Shown piece by piece: positions 11,701 through 23,000 of a DNA stretch of 36,938 bases; positions within the stretch are counted from its first letter, which is position 1; each line of letters starts with the position of its first letter. The DNA comes from Prototheca cutis (Eukaryota; Chlorophyta; Trebouxiophyceae; Chlorellales; Chlorellaceae). The DNA lies in assembly GCA_002897115.2 (NCBI GenBank), contig BCIH01000001.1:174364-211301 (forward strand), given 5' to 3'. Below the pieces are notes generated by a model. That model ran no database searches. It saw only the letters and a list, made by a program, of their open reading frames with translations, and had not been told where the DNA came from. The position numbers were made by a program, and so were the translations under genes.

Positions 11701-13698
11701 TGCAGAGTCACCGCTTTCTTTCTTTCGTTGATCTTGGACACGATCTGGTCCTTGATCTTATCAAAGTTGTCGGGCGTGATCTTGTTGAGCATGGACTTCA
11801 GCGCCTTTTGTGCCTTCTCCTCCTCTGGGTCGTTAGACAGGCAAACTCCGACCTGTGGCAGGACAGAGGCGGATAACCGGATGTTGAGCAAACTGCTTGC
11901 CATTGGATACGGACAGCCAGCCCGACATCGCATGCAATGCCCTTGCGAATTGAGGCCTGCTGCACGGCCACCAGAACTTCAAAAAACACGCAGCCAGTGT
12001 TTCCACGCTCCCATGTCGGCACACCTTGTAAGCGCTCTCCGTCTTGTGCAAGGTAATGGACGGGCCACCCGACCGGGGCCCCCTGCCACCGAAATGGCCC
12101 CGCTCGCCACGGTGCTCCTGCTGCAGAGGCGGCAGAGCCTGGCCGCGCTGCCAGACATCGCCCTCAATGCCGCCAGGCTGTCCCCCGCGACCCCTGGCGC
12201 CCTTTGGCCCACCGGACATGCCGTCCTGGTTGAAAGAGGGACCGGCCCCGCCGTGCCGGGGACCGCGGTTCCAGGAGGGGCCGCCGCCGCCTCCGCCCCG
12301 CTCCGCGGGTGGTCCGGCGTTAGGACGGGTCACGGCCAGAGCAAACTTGTTGGGGTCAAAGCCAGGCGGGGGGCTCTGGCAGTATGGCCGAAGAAGCATG
12401 AGCGAGTCCTTGGGGTACCTGAAGAAGTTCACAGCGAACAGAGGAGCGCATTGGCACAGAAGTGCAAACTAAGCCCTTTGAGGGTGCGTGACTGGCATGG
12501 ATGCGCACCAGCCACATTCAACATCGTACCAATGTTGCACCTGGCAAAGTGTTCAAGACCCCCGCCAGATACCAGCGCACCGCTTGCGGCCCTCGGGAAC
12601 GAGGACGAAGACGCGGCTGCTGGAGGAAGCCTCGTCCTCCTCGGGCTCCTCGGATGCCTCCTTCCCCGAGCACTCCGACTCGGAAGCAGACGCGGCGCTC
12701 TGTGGCCGCTCCGGCTCGTCCGCGAGAAGCACTGGGCCGGCACCATCAGCAATGCCATTCACCTTCTTCTCGGCCTCGGTCACGGCTTCAGACATGGTGC
12801 TCTCGGGCTTGGGGGCTGCCTCACTGGGTTCGGCCTTGGTTGGGGCCACCTCACTGGGCTCAAGCTTGGTGGGAATCTCCACGGTTGCCAGAGCCGGCTC
12901 AGCCGGGGCATCAGACTTGGGGGACACGGCCGGCTCCTTGGCCGCTTCCTTGGTAGGCTCGGCCGCCGGCGCCACTTCAACTGCCTGCTCCATGGCAGCT
13001 GCAGCAACGGGCTCGTCCACAAGGGGCTTGTTCGTGGGAACGGCCTCCTTAGCCTCGGCGGCGGGCGCCTTGGCGGCAACGGCAGGCTTGGCCTCCTCAC
13101 TGGCAGCCTTGGTCTCTGCGCTCGCGGGCTTGGTAGGCTCCACAGGCTCCGCAACAGCCTTAACGGGCTTAGGTGTGGCCTTGGCAGGCACCCTTTCCAT
13201 CACCGCGCCGGGGGGGGGTTCCACCTCGGCAGCCGGCGTTGCTGCAGCGGTGGCAGGCTTGGCCGCATCCGCCGCCTTGGCAGGCGCTGCCAACTTGGGT
13301 GCCGCAGGCGTCACGGGGTCGGTGGCCGGGGCAGCCTTTGCCTCCGACTTGACGTTGCTCAGGTCAATGGCCTCCTTCGTGTCGGGGTTCTTAAACACCA
13401 GGACCTTGCGCTCCCGGGGGGGGGGGATGGTGCGGGGCAGGGTGCTCGTCCCGGCCGGGTGCTGTTGCTGCGGCGGTGGCCCGGCCGGCACGGTGTGGCC
13501 CTGCGGAACGCCGCTGGGCTGCTGCTGCCCGGCATGCATGCCCGCCTGCTGGTGGGCAAGACCGGGGGCGTAGCCCTGCGGCACGGGGCCACTGGGCACG
13601 GGGCCGTGGCCGCGCAGCTCCCGGCCCTCGCTGCTCATCTGCTGGTGCATGTGTGGGGCAGACTGGGGCACACCCTGGCCCATATGCCCGTGCATCTG

Positions 13699-13736
<38 letters not shown>

Positions 13737-15332
13737 GGTAGCCAGGGTACTGCGCCTGGGCCGGGCCGTAGGCGGGGTAGTAGCCATAAGGCTGCATGGG
13801 GTGCTGCCAGCCGCCGGGCTGGCCATATGCTCCGCCCTGCTGCAGCGCGTATGCGTACTGGGCCGACATTTGCGCCTGGAACTGCGGGTGCATCGCCAGA
13901 TGCGCGGCCGAGGGACCGTGAACGGCTGCCGGGCGGCCGGCACCGACCGTGCCGCCGCGGGGCCCGCTGCTGGGCCCACCATAGCCGCGGTGCTGGGTGG
14001 CACCAGGGTGCATGTTCATGCCCCTGCCTGGGTAGGAACCCTGCGTGCCCAGCGACGAGCCACCAGCCGAGGAGGAGGGCGACTCAGGGGGAGCCGCGTG
14101 TGGCTTCCCAAAGGGCATGGGGCCCGAGGTGGTGCGGGCCTGGGGCGTGTTGGACGAACTGCGCTGCCGGTTCTGCATGTGGGGCGGGGCGGCCTGGTTG
14201 TGGCCAGACAACGTCGCCGGCTTCACGCTGATGGGCCGGATGCCAATGCCATGGCCCTCGCAAGCGGGCGTTGGGACTGCCACCGCGGCGGGCCCGGGGG
14301 TCGAAACGGAGGTGGGGCCCGCAACCACGGGCACGGTGGGTGTCGCGGCTGGGACGCCGATTGCCTGCGCACAAATTTGGGCCCAGAACAGAGATCTTCC
14401 TTTGTTTGAACACAAGCAAAGCAAACGAGGTCGTCGGCTAGACACCGTGCACAGCTCGCCCATGCTCATCTTCGAGTGCGGGCAGGCTATCTCACGGCAG
14501 CAATCGGAACCACTGCGACCACGCGACGATACCCGCGCCACTCTCCGTACCTTTACGCTCTCAATCTCCGCCGGGTCAATGTTCCCAAAGCGAACTGGGG
14601 CTGCCGCCGGGGGACCAGCGCTGGCTCCTGCCACCGCGGCGGGGGGGGCTGGGCGCTGCTGCACGGGGCTTGGGCCCCTGGCTGGGCCCGGGCCGCTTGC
14701 GTTCACCGGTGCCTCGCCATGCTGGGTCTTGGTAGCAGCCGCCTTGGCCGCAGCGGGGGGAGGCCCCTGGCCCTGGCCAGCATTCTGCTGCACGGGGGCG
14801 GGCTTGTGCCGGGCCTTCTCGGCCCAGCTCATTTGTGTGGGCTGCTTCACTTCAGAAGGGGTACCTGCAGCATGTGCTTCGGGGTGGGTGCCATCGATAG
14901 GGCGGTCATGGTGTCTGGCACATGCCATGAGCAGGGGGCCCCCTCGAGAGCCTCAGGGTGTTCTGGGTCTCCAGAAATCTGGCCGTGCGGCCACCTCCAG
15001 ATTGTCCTTCCATCACGTACCGTTCGAGGTGGGCTGTGGCTTTGCCGTGTCGTGTCCGGCGGGGGCGGTGGGCCTGTGGGATCGCAAAAAAGGATACGCG
15101 GCGAGTGTCTCTCATATGCTTCCGGCGACGAGGGCGCCAAAACCATGGGAGACTGTCGGATCACATTGTCGCATGCACCAACTTACCCTCTCGCATTGTG
15201 TCCAGACCCAGACATGTCCTGGGGCCCAGTCGCGGGCCTTTCACCTCCCCTGCCCTGCCCACGAGCCCCGGGCACAGGCCGCCCAGAGCCCGGCTGCTGG
15301 GCAGGAGCTGGCCTTCCCTGCTGCTGGGACAT
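8733..15332 (-). CDS. eIF4G: eIF4G, translation initiation scaffold
   Basis: eIF4G bridges the cap-binding protein eIF4E, the helicase eIF4A and eIF3. I place 17 exons: 15187-15332, 14551-14914 (or 14864), 12581-14364, 12025-12418, 11623-11852, 11342-11516, 11194-11254, 10929-11086, 10744-10827, 10439-10555, 10208-10329, 9982-10020, 9696-9872, 9475-9600, 9234-9330, 9005-9145 and 8733-8912, about 1450-1465 residues. The N-terminal 760 residues are low-complexity (Pro/Gln/Ala) with a 12-residue glutamine run. An eIF4E-binding motif YPKDSLM (Y-x4-L-phi) spans an exon junction near residue 766. The MIF4G domain follows from about 897 (LNKITPDNFDKIKDQIV, FRRTLLNKCQVEFE, RKRMLGNIIFVGQLY, HRFMLQDLMELRKNKW). 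The MA3 domain is near 1250-1400 (DHFKEGTALLLANLVDNLED). Size and the long arm indicate eIF4G rather than eIF(iso)4G. Exon 1 to 2 and exon 9 to 10 junctions are not settled. Confidence 0.9.
13696..13731 (-). repeat. CAG/CTG repeat coding polyglutamine in eIF4G
   Basis: Twelve glutamine codons lie in a row, including nine consecutive CTG units (CAG on the coding strand), one TTG and two more CTG. The run lies in the disordered N-terminal arm, between YLE and MHGHMGQ. Confidence 0.9.
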
Positions 15333-16267
15333 AGCGTCCCGCCACAACGGACGCTCCAAACGTTGGTGTTTTTCCTCTGTATACGCAAGATGGTTGGTGT
15401 ATGTGTGAGAAAAGGATGGTCTACTCTGGGCACAGACCAGCTTTGTCAGCGCGGACGCGAGTCTATTGGAGGAGCGACAGGGAAGAAAGCGTGGGGTGAT
15501 GAATGCGTAACACAGTGAGTTGGCCCCTGCAGGATCCTTGTGCAGTGTGATGCATGCCTCATAGTAACCAATCAATTATTTCTGGTTCGAAATCGAGCAT
15601 TGAGAGGTGCCCTGTGCGAGAGTCGTCGCCGTGGGATTTGTCTCCCAGTTAGCTCTTGGACTGCCCCGCAACGGAGGTTCGCCGGGCCCACGTCCTGCCC
15701 ACGCACAATTGGCAGCACACTGCATCCGCTTGAAGCGTATGCGCCCTGTGACTAAACATACATAATATGGATTTCGAATTCATGCATGTCCTTGCGCGGC
15801 TGTGTTGTCTCTGGGAGAACAGGACAACTCCCTGGGGTGGTGCTCTGCTGACAACGGCTGCGCGTTGCCTGAGCAGGGTCGTGGTGAGGCCCTGTGGAGG
15901 GGCCTCTCGTCAGCCGTGATTCTTGGACCTGCGGATATTTGCTCTGGGATGTGCGTGTTGCGTGTCTCGTGCATCAGAGAATGGGTTCATGACTGGTAAG
16001 GAGTCCCGGNTCTGCAACCGCCTGCCTAACCTGAACAGACTATCAAGTCTGCATTCTGCAAGTTGGATGAATGCACTGGGAGCGGTACTCCAGGCAAAAT
16101 AGGAGCCCTTTGTCGGAATTATAAGGTTAGCATCGATTGTCTATAACAGGAAAGCCGTTGCCGTGTAGACCCTGCGGCGACTTGCGACATGGCATCGTGC
16201 CAAAGTAATTCAGCCACATTGACCCGTGACAAGCTCACACCGAGGAACAAATGCGATCCTACTCTTC
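15333..16267. other. Intergenic: eIF4G 5' side / coiled-coil gene 3' side
   Basis: This stretch of 935 bases upstream of eIF4G should hold its promoter and leader and the 3' UTR of the next minus-strand gene. No conserved exon, TATA box or RNA gene was recognised. Reading frames here are short and without similarity. Confidence 0.55.
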
Positions 16268-17024
16268 TTAGCGAGTGCGTATGTTCTCGTGCATGAGATC
16301 GACTTGCTTGGCCATAGCTTGGAGCCTGCTTGCACTGTGCTGCCTGTGAAATGGGGGCCCGCGGCAGTCTGAGCATCCGAGCAGAGCAGATTTGCAATGC
16401 TATGCAAAGCACACCTTCCGACCTCAGCGCACCCGTAGTCTTCCAAGTCCTTGGCTGCCTGGGAGAGTTGGTTCTCGTTTAGCCGGCACTGGCGTCTTCC
16501 CATGCCCAGTTCCTGCTCTAGCAACACGGCCTGGCGTCGGAGCGTGGAGAGCCTACCCTGCCCCTGTTCCAGCTCGGCCCGAATCTTGTCCAATTCGCCG
16601 TCTAGCGCACAATTTTCTGGGGGATGGTATCAAACGGGCGTGAACAAGCTCGTCATCATTTATCAATGTCGAATGCATGCTGGCATGCCCTCCAAAACCG
16701 TGCAGGCGGAGGACGTGCCTGTCGTGATCTGTTCACGCTCGTCCCTCAACACGTCCAGCCGCGTCTGCTCGAGCCCAAGGCGAAGCTTCAGCTCCGACAT
16801 CTTTCGCTCATGCTCTGCAGACGAAGGCATTTATATACCATTACATGAACGTCAGGCATTGCTATGAGACGCAAGGAACACGCCAGCCAGCGTTCGACCC
16901 CCGCGCGCCCACCCTGCAGTTGGAGCCTGGCCTGGCGCCACAGGTCGCGCTCGTGCGACATGCTCGTCGGGTCCGTCCGATCGCTCCGCAATCCGATGAT
17001 TTCAGCTTTCTCGTGCAACAACAT
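16268..17024 (-). CDS. Small coiled-coil protein, unrecognised
   Basis: I do not recognise this protein. Four exons (16913-17024, 16737-16814, 16415-16616, 16268-16325) have consensus acceptors and matching phases and give 149 residues ending DLMHENIRTR. From about residue 23 it is almost entirely charged, helical and heptad-like (HERKMSELKLRLGLEQTRLD; LDKIRAELEQGQGRL; LRRQAVLLEQEL; LNENQLSQAAKDLEDYG), with no proline after the first 20 residues. It has no signal peptide or membrane segment. The start is the first ATG in the open frame, and only 189 bases separate it from the upstream Mpv17 stop, so the N terminus is probably complete. The donor of exon 2 (GTGAAC) was chosen because it alone keeps the phase. 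A cytoskeletal or centriolar role is conceivable from the coiled coil, but nothing here proves it. Confidence 0.6.
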
Positions 17025-17213
17025 GGCACAAACAAACTGATCTGTGCCTCGTATGTTTGCCAGACAAGCAGGGGTCTTATTGTTGTCGAGAGCAGGAAAT
17101 CGGGAATGCGATCATGTGCAACCACCCTGAAGCTGGGAGTGTGTCCTCGGAGTCCTATGCGACGTGGGCAACCGTGCCAACAACGGCCGCATGAAATGTG
17201 GTGTATTCTCCTC

Positions 17214-18643
17214 TCATTCCAGCTTGTCATCAATCAGAACATTGTCAGGAAGGACCTCGATGCTGCGGCCTTCCTTGAAGCCGCTCGCAGGGCCAAACTG
17301 CCCAGCCACCTTGGCGCCCTTGGGCACCTCCTCAGCAGCGCATTTTGACAGAATGTATGTTCCCGCGACCTGGAAAGGTGTGTAATGGGCTCGTGTCAGC
17401 AGTGCATGCAGTTATCTAACAGATGGAGCCCAGCATGCCTGGCAGCACAGCACGCATGCCCCAGGGCAACACGCCGTGACGGGCGGCTTCCCTGTCCCAC
17501 AATATCACCGTTGAAATATGATTCCCAGTTCTCACCGAAACAACATTGGCATAGAGTATCCGTTGCTCCGTCGGCACCACCGCAAAGTTGAAGACGTGGG
17601 CAGGAATCCAGAGCTTCCAGGATGCTGCAAGGACTCGTGTTGAATCGGAAATGGGTGCCCAGGGGATACACAACATGGTCCAGATCAGAGTGGAGTAGCT
17701 GCTGGGCCCCCGGNGCCTGGCCTGCCACTGCTGCACAAGCAGTCAACACGCACTCACGATGTCAGCTCATGGCCNCCTCACCTATACACGTAGGTCTCCA
17801 TTTCTGTGCAAGCTCTCTGGTACAGTCGCTGCAGGGGTGCAAGCAGGGGGCACAATCATCTACGCATCCATATATTCCCACACTCATGATGCCATCCTAG
17901 TACTCCCCTCCGGTGTCACCCTGGGCAAACTCATTCTAGGGTCAGGACCCGTCCTCCGAACCCCGCTTCTGACCTGGGCCGCGCCTCCACGAGGCACTTA
18001 TAGACATAGAATATCATGGTACAGAGCGGCGCCCACATCATCTGATCGACGAAGAGCTTGATTGCGATGGCCGCNGGGGAAGTGGCTGCATCAGGCAGGA
18101 CTCTCTGGAGGGGAGGGAGGGGAGGGCCGGCAGTTGCGCGATTGAATGCTGCCACCCACTTGGCACTGGCCTGTTGACTTCCACCCCAGCAGATAATGGT
18201 TGGCCTTGTGACATCAAGATTCACGCAATGAAGATTGCCGTGCACACTTGCACACACCGCTTTGCATACCTTGTCGAGCCTGTCATAGTAAAAATGTCCC
18301 AGGGGGCCCATGAAGGCACCGTTAAAGATAGCCAGCCTTACTGTCCTTTTCCAGTCCAGTCTGAGTCATTAGGGGGAATGGAGGTGTGTTAGTTTGCACC
18401 TACGGGTTCCAGTAGCACCATGCCCGATGCATGCAGCAGGTCTGATCGTGAACCTCACCTCCATCGCCGTCCACCGGCCCCAGTGCTCAGCCGCTGTGCA
18501 AGGANGTCTCCGAGCACCGCTGCCACAAAGGATGTCACTGCCTTTGTCACAACTGGATTTACCAGGAGACATGCGTTGTAGTAGACCCACAATCTGACGG
18601 GGCTGTGCCAGAGAATGGTCCCTAGGCCATCGGCACTGGACAT
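17214..18643 (-). CDS. Mpv17/PMP22-family membrane protein
   Basis: This is a small four-helix membrane protein of the Mpv17/PMP22 family, found in mitochondrial inner membranes, peroxisomes or plastids and thought to form a channel. Six exons (18459-18643, 18270-18360, 17974-18104, 17782-17828, 17536-17624, 17214-17369) close in phase to 232 residues. It has the opening helix LWVYYNACLLVNPVVTKAVT followed by the GD-LAQ motif, then RLAIFNGAFMGPLGHFYYDRLD, then KLFVDQMMWAPLCTMIFYV. The signature block is ASWKLWIPAHVFNFAVVPTE followed by QRILYANVVSV. The fourth exon is only 47 bases. An ambiguous base falls in exon 1 (18505). The last 35 or so residues after the final helix are a polar tail (GQFGPASGFKEGRSIEVL) that most family members lack. 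The compartment cannot be told from the N terminus. Confidence 0.9.
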
Positions 18644-19153
18644 CCGCCACCTCCGAAGATCGCCACCCAGCCACTGCACTTGCTCGCGTCGATGCTCTGC
18701 AATTCGATCTACAATTATTTCTGTGCCATCGCCCGCTTGGGAGCAAGTCTGTCCCTTGACCTTCTGTTCCCTGAGGGTGACGGCTCAGCTAACCCTGGCC
18801 CGAAGCTCCCTCGATCGGTCCCAGCAGGGGTCCCAGCAGGGCAGGCCAAATAACAAATGGCCTCCAACAATCTGCGCCCTACCTAGCCGACCGACCTCTC
18901 TCGTGACCGACGGACTGCTGCTATGGGCCCTACAACACAGCTGCACGACAGCATATTCACGCAACTTCCTGCACTACGTTCGCCCTGATTGTCGCTGGCG
19001 GAAAGTCAGCACTAGAAACGAGTTGATTCCTGGGGTGTCCTGGGTTTGATTGAGCACGCCCGGCACGTTTCAGTGGGGAGACCGCCAGCGAGTGGAACGG
19101 CGAAGGCTAGTGCCTCCATCTCCCAACTCGGATCTCATCAGACCAGACCGCCA
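18644..19153. other. Intergenic: Mpv17 5' side / transportin 3' side
   Basis: 510 bases lie between two minus-strand genes. They should hold the Mpv17-family promoter and the transportin 3' UTR. I see no TGTAA on the minus strand and no further gene. Confidence 0.5.
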
Positions 19154-22100
19154 TCAGACCAGGCCGTAGGTGTCGCGCAGCTTCTGCGCGACAGCCGGGG
19201 ACAGGCTGGCCACCGCCGCGTCCCACTGCCCTTCTTGGCGCAGCAGAGCGCGCAGCCCTTCGAGCACAGCGCTGCACTCGGCCAGCAGGTGCGCGCCCGG
19301 CGGGGTGCGCCAGGATGCCATGGCGAAGCAGAGCTGCGGGAACGCCGGCGCCGCGGCCTGCAGCGCACCCTCCTGCCGCAGCAGCGCACACAACCCTGCC
19401 AGCGCCTGCTCCTTCTCCGCGCCGTCCCGCACGCCGGCGAGCACCGAGGCCATGGGCGCCACGAATGCGCGGGCGTGCGGGGCGAGCAGCGCAGGGCAGC
19501 CCCTGGCCACACGCCCCAGCGCGATGGCCGCATTCTCGCGCAGGTTGCGCGGCAGCGTGCCTGGCTGCGCGGCCAGCAGCGTCGCATAGCGTTCCATGGC
19601 GCCCAGCGCCACGGTCGCCAGCTCGGCCGCGGGCAGGCGCGCCGCCAGCTCGCCCAGCGCCCACGCCGCGTTGTTGCAGGCAGGGATGGCAGGGCCCGTG
19701 ACGGCCGCGGGCGCGAGCTGTGCAGCACAGGCTGCCGCGGCCTCGGGGAGCCGCACCGCAACCAGGTGGGTGCAGCTCTTGGCCAGGTCGCCCAGCGCGG
19801 CAAACGCCGACTGCCGCACTTCAGGCGGCTGGCCCTGCCCCCCTGCGCACAGCACAAGGTCCAGCAGCGACGACGAGCGGGCCAGCGGCTCCACGCGCGA
19901 GCCCAGCACCTCCACTACCGCAGCCAGGTAGTCCAGCGCACACACCAGAACCTGCGCGGCTTCCTCTTCTGCCTCCTCGGAGCCCCTGTTGCGGCGGAGG
20001 CGAGTTTTTTGTTATCGGCATAGTATTTATTTTTGGAAAGGGTGGGAAGTTACCTCGAGCACCGCGGGCTGGTTGGATTAACGAGTGTCCTCCATGCATG
20101 GTCCCGGGACCAAACAACCCCCTCCCCATTCTTCCTGCAACCCCTCAAAAAACAGTACCCTGCGGCAGNCAGGCCTTCCAGTGCCCCGGCTGTGAGACGG
20201 ATGCAGCGTGAAAAGCTGTCCTGGGCCCAGGGCTCGACAGCGCTGCCGACGGCCTGCACCACCGCGGTGAGGCACTCGAGCAGCGGCAGCAGCTCCTGGT
20301 CGGCATCCGGGATGGCGGCGAGACGCGCGTAGAGAGGCGGCAACAGCGCCGCGGCGGCCTCGGGTGCGCCCAGCGCCGCGCCGGCNTGCTCCGCGAGCGT
20401 GGCGATCGCGTCGTACGCGTAACGCAGCGTGCGTCGGCCGTAGCGCTGGAGCGTGCCCGCCAGCGCCGCCGCGATGGCCGCCACCTCGCCTGCGCCCAAG
20501 CTGCTGCCACCCAGCTCCACCAGCGTCGCCAGCGAACCGCATGCCGCTTTTTGCACGACGGGGTTCCGGTCCATGCAGCGTTCCGCCAACGCCTGTTACA
20601 ATGGTATGTTTTGGGGGGGGGAGGGGGAGGAGGGGGGGGGTTTGAGGGTTTATGTATGTGTGTTGTGAGTGGCAGTTTGAGGAAATTAGAAAACCAAACA
20701 AACAATACAGCTATGTACCTTGACGACGGTGGTGACGGTGGCGACGCCCGGCTGCTCGGCGCCCGGCTCGGCGCAACCAAACAGCCAGCGGCTGTAGCGT
20801 GCGACAGCCCAGGACGCGATGCAGCGGACCATGGGCCTCGGGGACTGCGTGGCTGGGAGGAGCATGGCCATGAGCGCCTGGAGGTAAGGCGCCAGCCCCG
20901 CGGTGCATCCCTGGCTGATGGCGCCCAGGGCCAGGATGGCTGCCTCCTGTGCGCGCCAGTCGGGCTGCGCCAGCCGGTCCTGGATGGCCGGGAGCAGCAC
21001 GGGCAGCAGCTCGTCGCCAAACACAGTGGACAGCATGTCCAGCGCCGCGGCCGAGCAGCGCCGCAGGTTCCACCGCCCGACCTCTTCCTCGTCGTCGTCG
21101 TCGTCGTCGTTGTCAGCGGATGTCTCGCCGCCTCCACCNCCCCCGCCGCCGTGGCCGACAAACGGGCGGACATCGGCGTCGCGGTCGGCGCGCGTCTCGC
21201 CCGCCTCGATGCGCTGCTCCTCGGCCTCGGCCTCGGCAACCTCGTCGTCGTGCTCCTCGAACACCATGTTGCGCAGGAGCAGGGGCAGGAGCCTGGGGAG
21301 GAAGGGCCGCAGCACGGTGGTATCGTCGACGTATTCACACAGCGCGCTCCAAAACTCGCAGGATTCCAGGGCCACGGCCTCGTCGCCGTCAGCGCTGGAC
21401 CCGAGCATGTACTCGATCAGGTCCGGGAGCGAGCCCTGCAAGCGGTCGGGGGCCAGGGCCAGCGCCGACACCAGGCCTGCGCAGACCTCGCGCCGCACAC
21501 GCGGGTCGGCGTCGTGCGCGCGAGCAAACAGGCCACGCAGCAGGTCGTCCATGCGGGAGGCCAGCCAGCCCGGCTGTGCGCCGGCCGCGAGGTTCAGCAC
21601 CGCCACTGCCGCCGCGCGCACGCCGGCGTCGGGATGCTCAAACAGCGCCAGCGCCCGGGGCAGCAGCACCTCGTTGGCGCACGGCCGGCGGGCTGGGTGG
21701 GGCTCACCGGGCGAAGCACCGACAGCTGGGACGTCGCCGCCCAGCTCGGCCTCCAGCGCCAGCGGCTGCTCCTCAGTCAGCTTGTACAGCGTGTCCAACG
21801 CACCCTCCGTGGCCGGCAGCGCCGCGCCGGGCGACAGTCCCGCCGCCAGCGCGGGGACCAGTGCCGGCCACGCGGGCAGGCCCGCCGTTGCCACAGCCGC
21901 GGCCAGGCAGGTGCCGGCCGTGTGCCGCAGGGGGCGCGAGTCATCGGCCAGCATGCCCAGCAAGCAGTGCTGCAGCGTGTCCCACGCGGCGCCGCGGGGC
22001 AGCATGGCGCCAGGCCGAAGGCTGTTCTTCAGCAACAGGCCCGCTGCCTGCCGCACCTCAGCCGCCAGGGTCGTCCCCTCGCTAAAGATGTACGCCAGGT

Positions 22101-22531
22101 AAGTGGCATACTCGGGGGACGCCCTCGCCCCATCCAGACGAGCCAGCACCTGCAGGTGGGGGCAGGGAAACAAGCAGGGATGCGGGCGTCGAGCCGCAAT
22201 GCCTAGGCGAGGTGCTGCCGCCGGCACCAGCTCACCGGGCGAGATGATTGATCGATCGCACCGGCCCGGCCCCTGAGTGCCGGCGCAACCACACAATTTC
22301 CTTGCAGGCATCGCAACCTGACGCACCAACGCCCATGCTGCGCAAGCAAAGGCATCCAAATCACCTCACAAATCATTCCATTTCCACTGACTCCCCACAG
22401 TGCGGCCATGAGCGACACAGCACACTTGCCTGGGCCTGGTTGCTGCTGGGGTTTTGGAGCTCAGTCAGGAGGCCCACCAGCTCATTGATTGCCTCTGGCT
22501 GAGGCTGCCAAGCTGGCGCAGGGGACCCCAT
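19154..22531 (-). CDS. TNPO1: Transportin-1 (karyopherin beta-2)
   Basis: Transportin carries proteins with proline-tyrosine nuclear localisation signals, many of them RNA-binding, into the nucleus and releases them on Ran-GTP binding. Four exons (22430-22531, 20719-22149, 20159-20592, 19154-19985) close in phase to 932 residues, against about 890-900 in animals and plants. HEAT repeats run throughout: LAYIFSEGTTLAAEVRQAAG and LLLKNSL, YMLGSSADGDEAVALESCEF, and near the C terminus CNNAAWALGELAAR, LRENAAIALGRVA and ALAGLCALLRQEG. The acidic loop characteristic of this family (DNDDDDDDEEE) is near residues 380-390, just before WNLRRCSAAALDML. The first intron must use a GC donor (AG followed by GCAAGT) to keep the frame. 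Codons are very GC-rich. Ambiguous bases in the coding exons are at 20169, 20385 and 21139. Confidence 0.95.
20607..20642. repeat. G-rich tract (C-rich on the coding strand) in transportin intron 2
   Basis: Runs of G, broken by single A residues, lie in the intron just before the acceptor at 20593-20595. On the minus (coding) strand this is the polypyrimidine tract, made almost only of C. Confidence 0.8.
22150..22429 (-). other. GC-AG intron, transportin intron 1
   Basis: The donor reads CAG then GCAAGT and the acceptor is CTGCAG. With these sites exon 1 (34 codons) joins exon 2 in phase 0 and gives an N-terminal helix that fits the family. The nearest GT, four bases further into the intron, would shift the frame. 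Confidence 0.75.
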
Positions 22532-23000
22532 TGCCGTCCAATGCGGGTCGCCCTCGCCAGCTCCNGGAATCTCCCCTCCTGTGCGTGGGTTCCGGCAGTG
22601 TTCGTGCGCCGTGGGAGTGTGGCGGTCAGGCTCACAGCGCGAATGACGCCATCCAAGCTGTGATTCCTCTAGATGCAGCACATACCGATATTCTAACACA
22701 AATACGATCAAGAGCCCTGTCCCATCGCGAGCGCTGGCAGAAAACGCGAGCGGCGCTCGACGACCCGGCTGCGGGTGCATCCAATCGATGGGACCCGGGC
22801 ATCATCAGCGTTTCCGCTTGCGAGCCCCCTCAGCTGTGCATGCACACTGCCAGCAGTTTTGAACTGCATTTTACAAGATTTTATTATACAGGCGGGCCAC
22901 CAGCTTGCCTGAACTCTGTGTGGAAAGGAGACCTCCACCATCCGCCATCTCCTGGGGGACCCAGAGTGAGGGCCTGCAAGGCCCCAGGCCTCATCCTGCC
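22532..23000. promoter_or_regulatory. Divergent promoter, transportin / SF3B2
   Basis: 469 bases separate two divergent start codons and must contain both promoters. A TTTTATTATA stretch near 22879-22888 is AT-rich, about 115 bases upstream of the SF3B2 start, and could be a TATA-like element for SF3B2. A TGCATGCA palindrome lies at 22837-22844. Confidence 0.5.

Noticed and set aside
11626..14409. A 927-codon open frame on the + strand
   Set aside because: It is antisense to eIF4G exons, crosses the CTG repeat as polyleucine, and has no family similarity. GC-rich exons leave long antisense frames open.
15584..15600. GGTTCGA resembling a tRNA B box
   Set aside because: It is not followed by the CC of the T stem, and no acceptor or anticodon arm can be folded around it.
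20551..22206. Long + strand open frames opposite transportin
   Set aside because: They are compositional shadows rich in Arg, Gly and Gln, antisense to well-supported HEAT-repeat exons.
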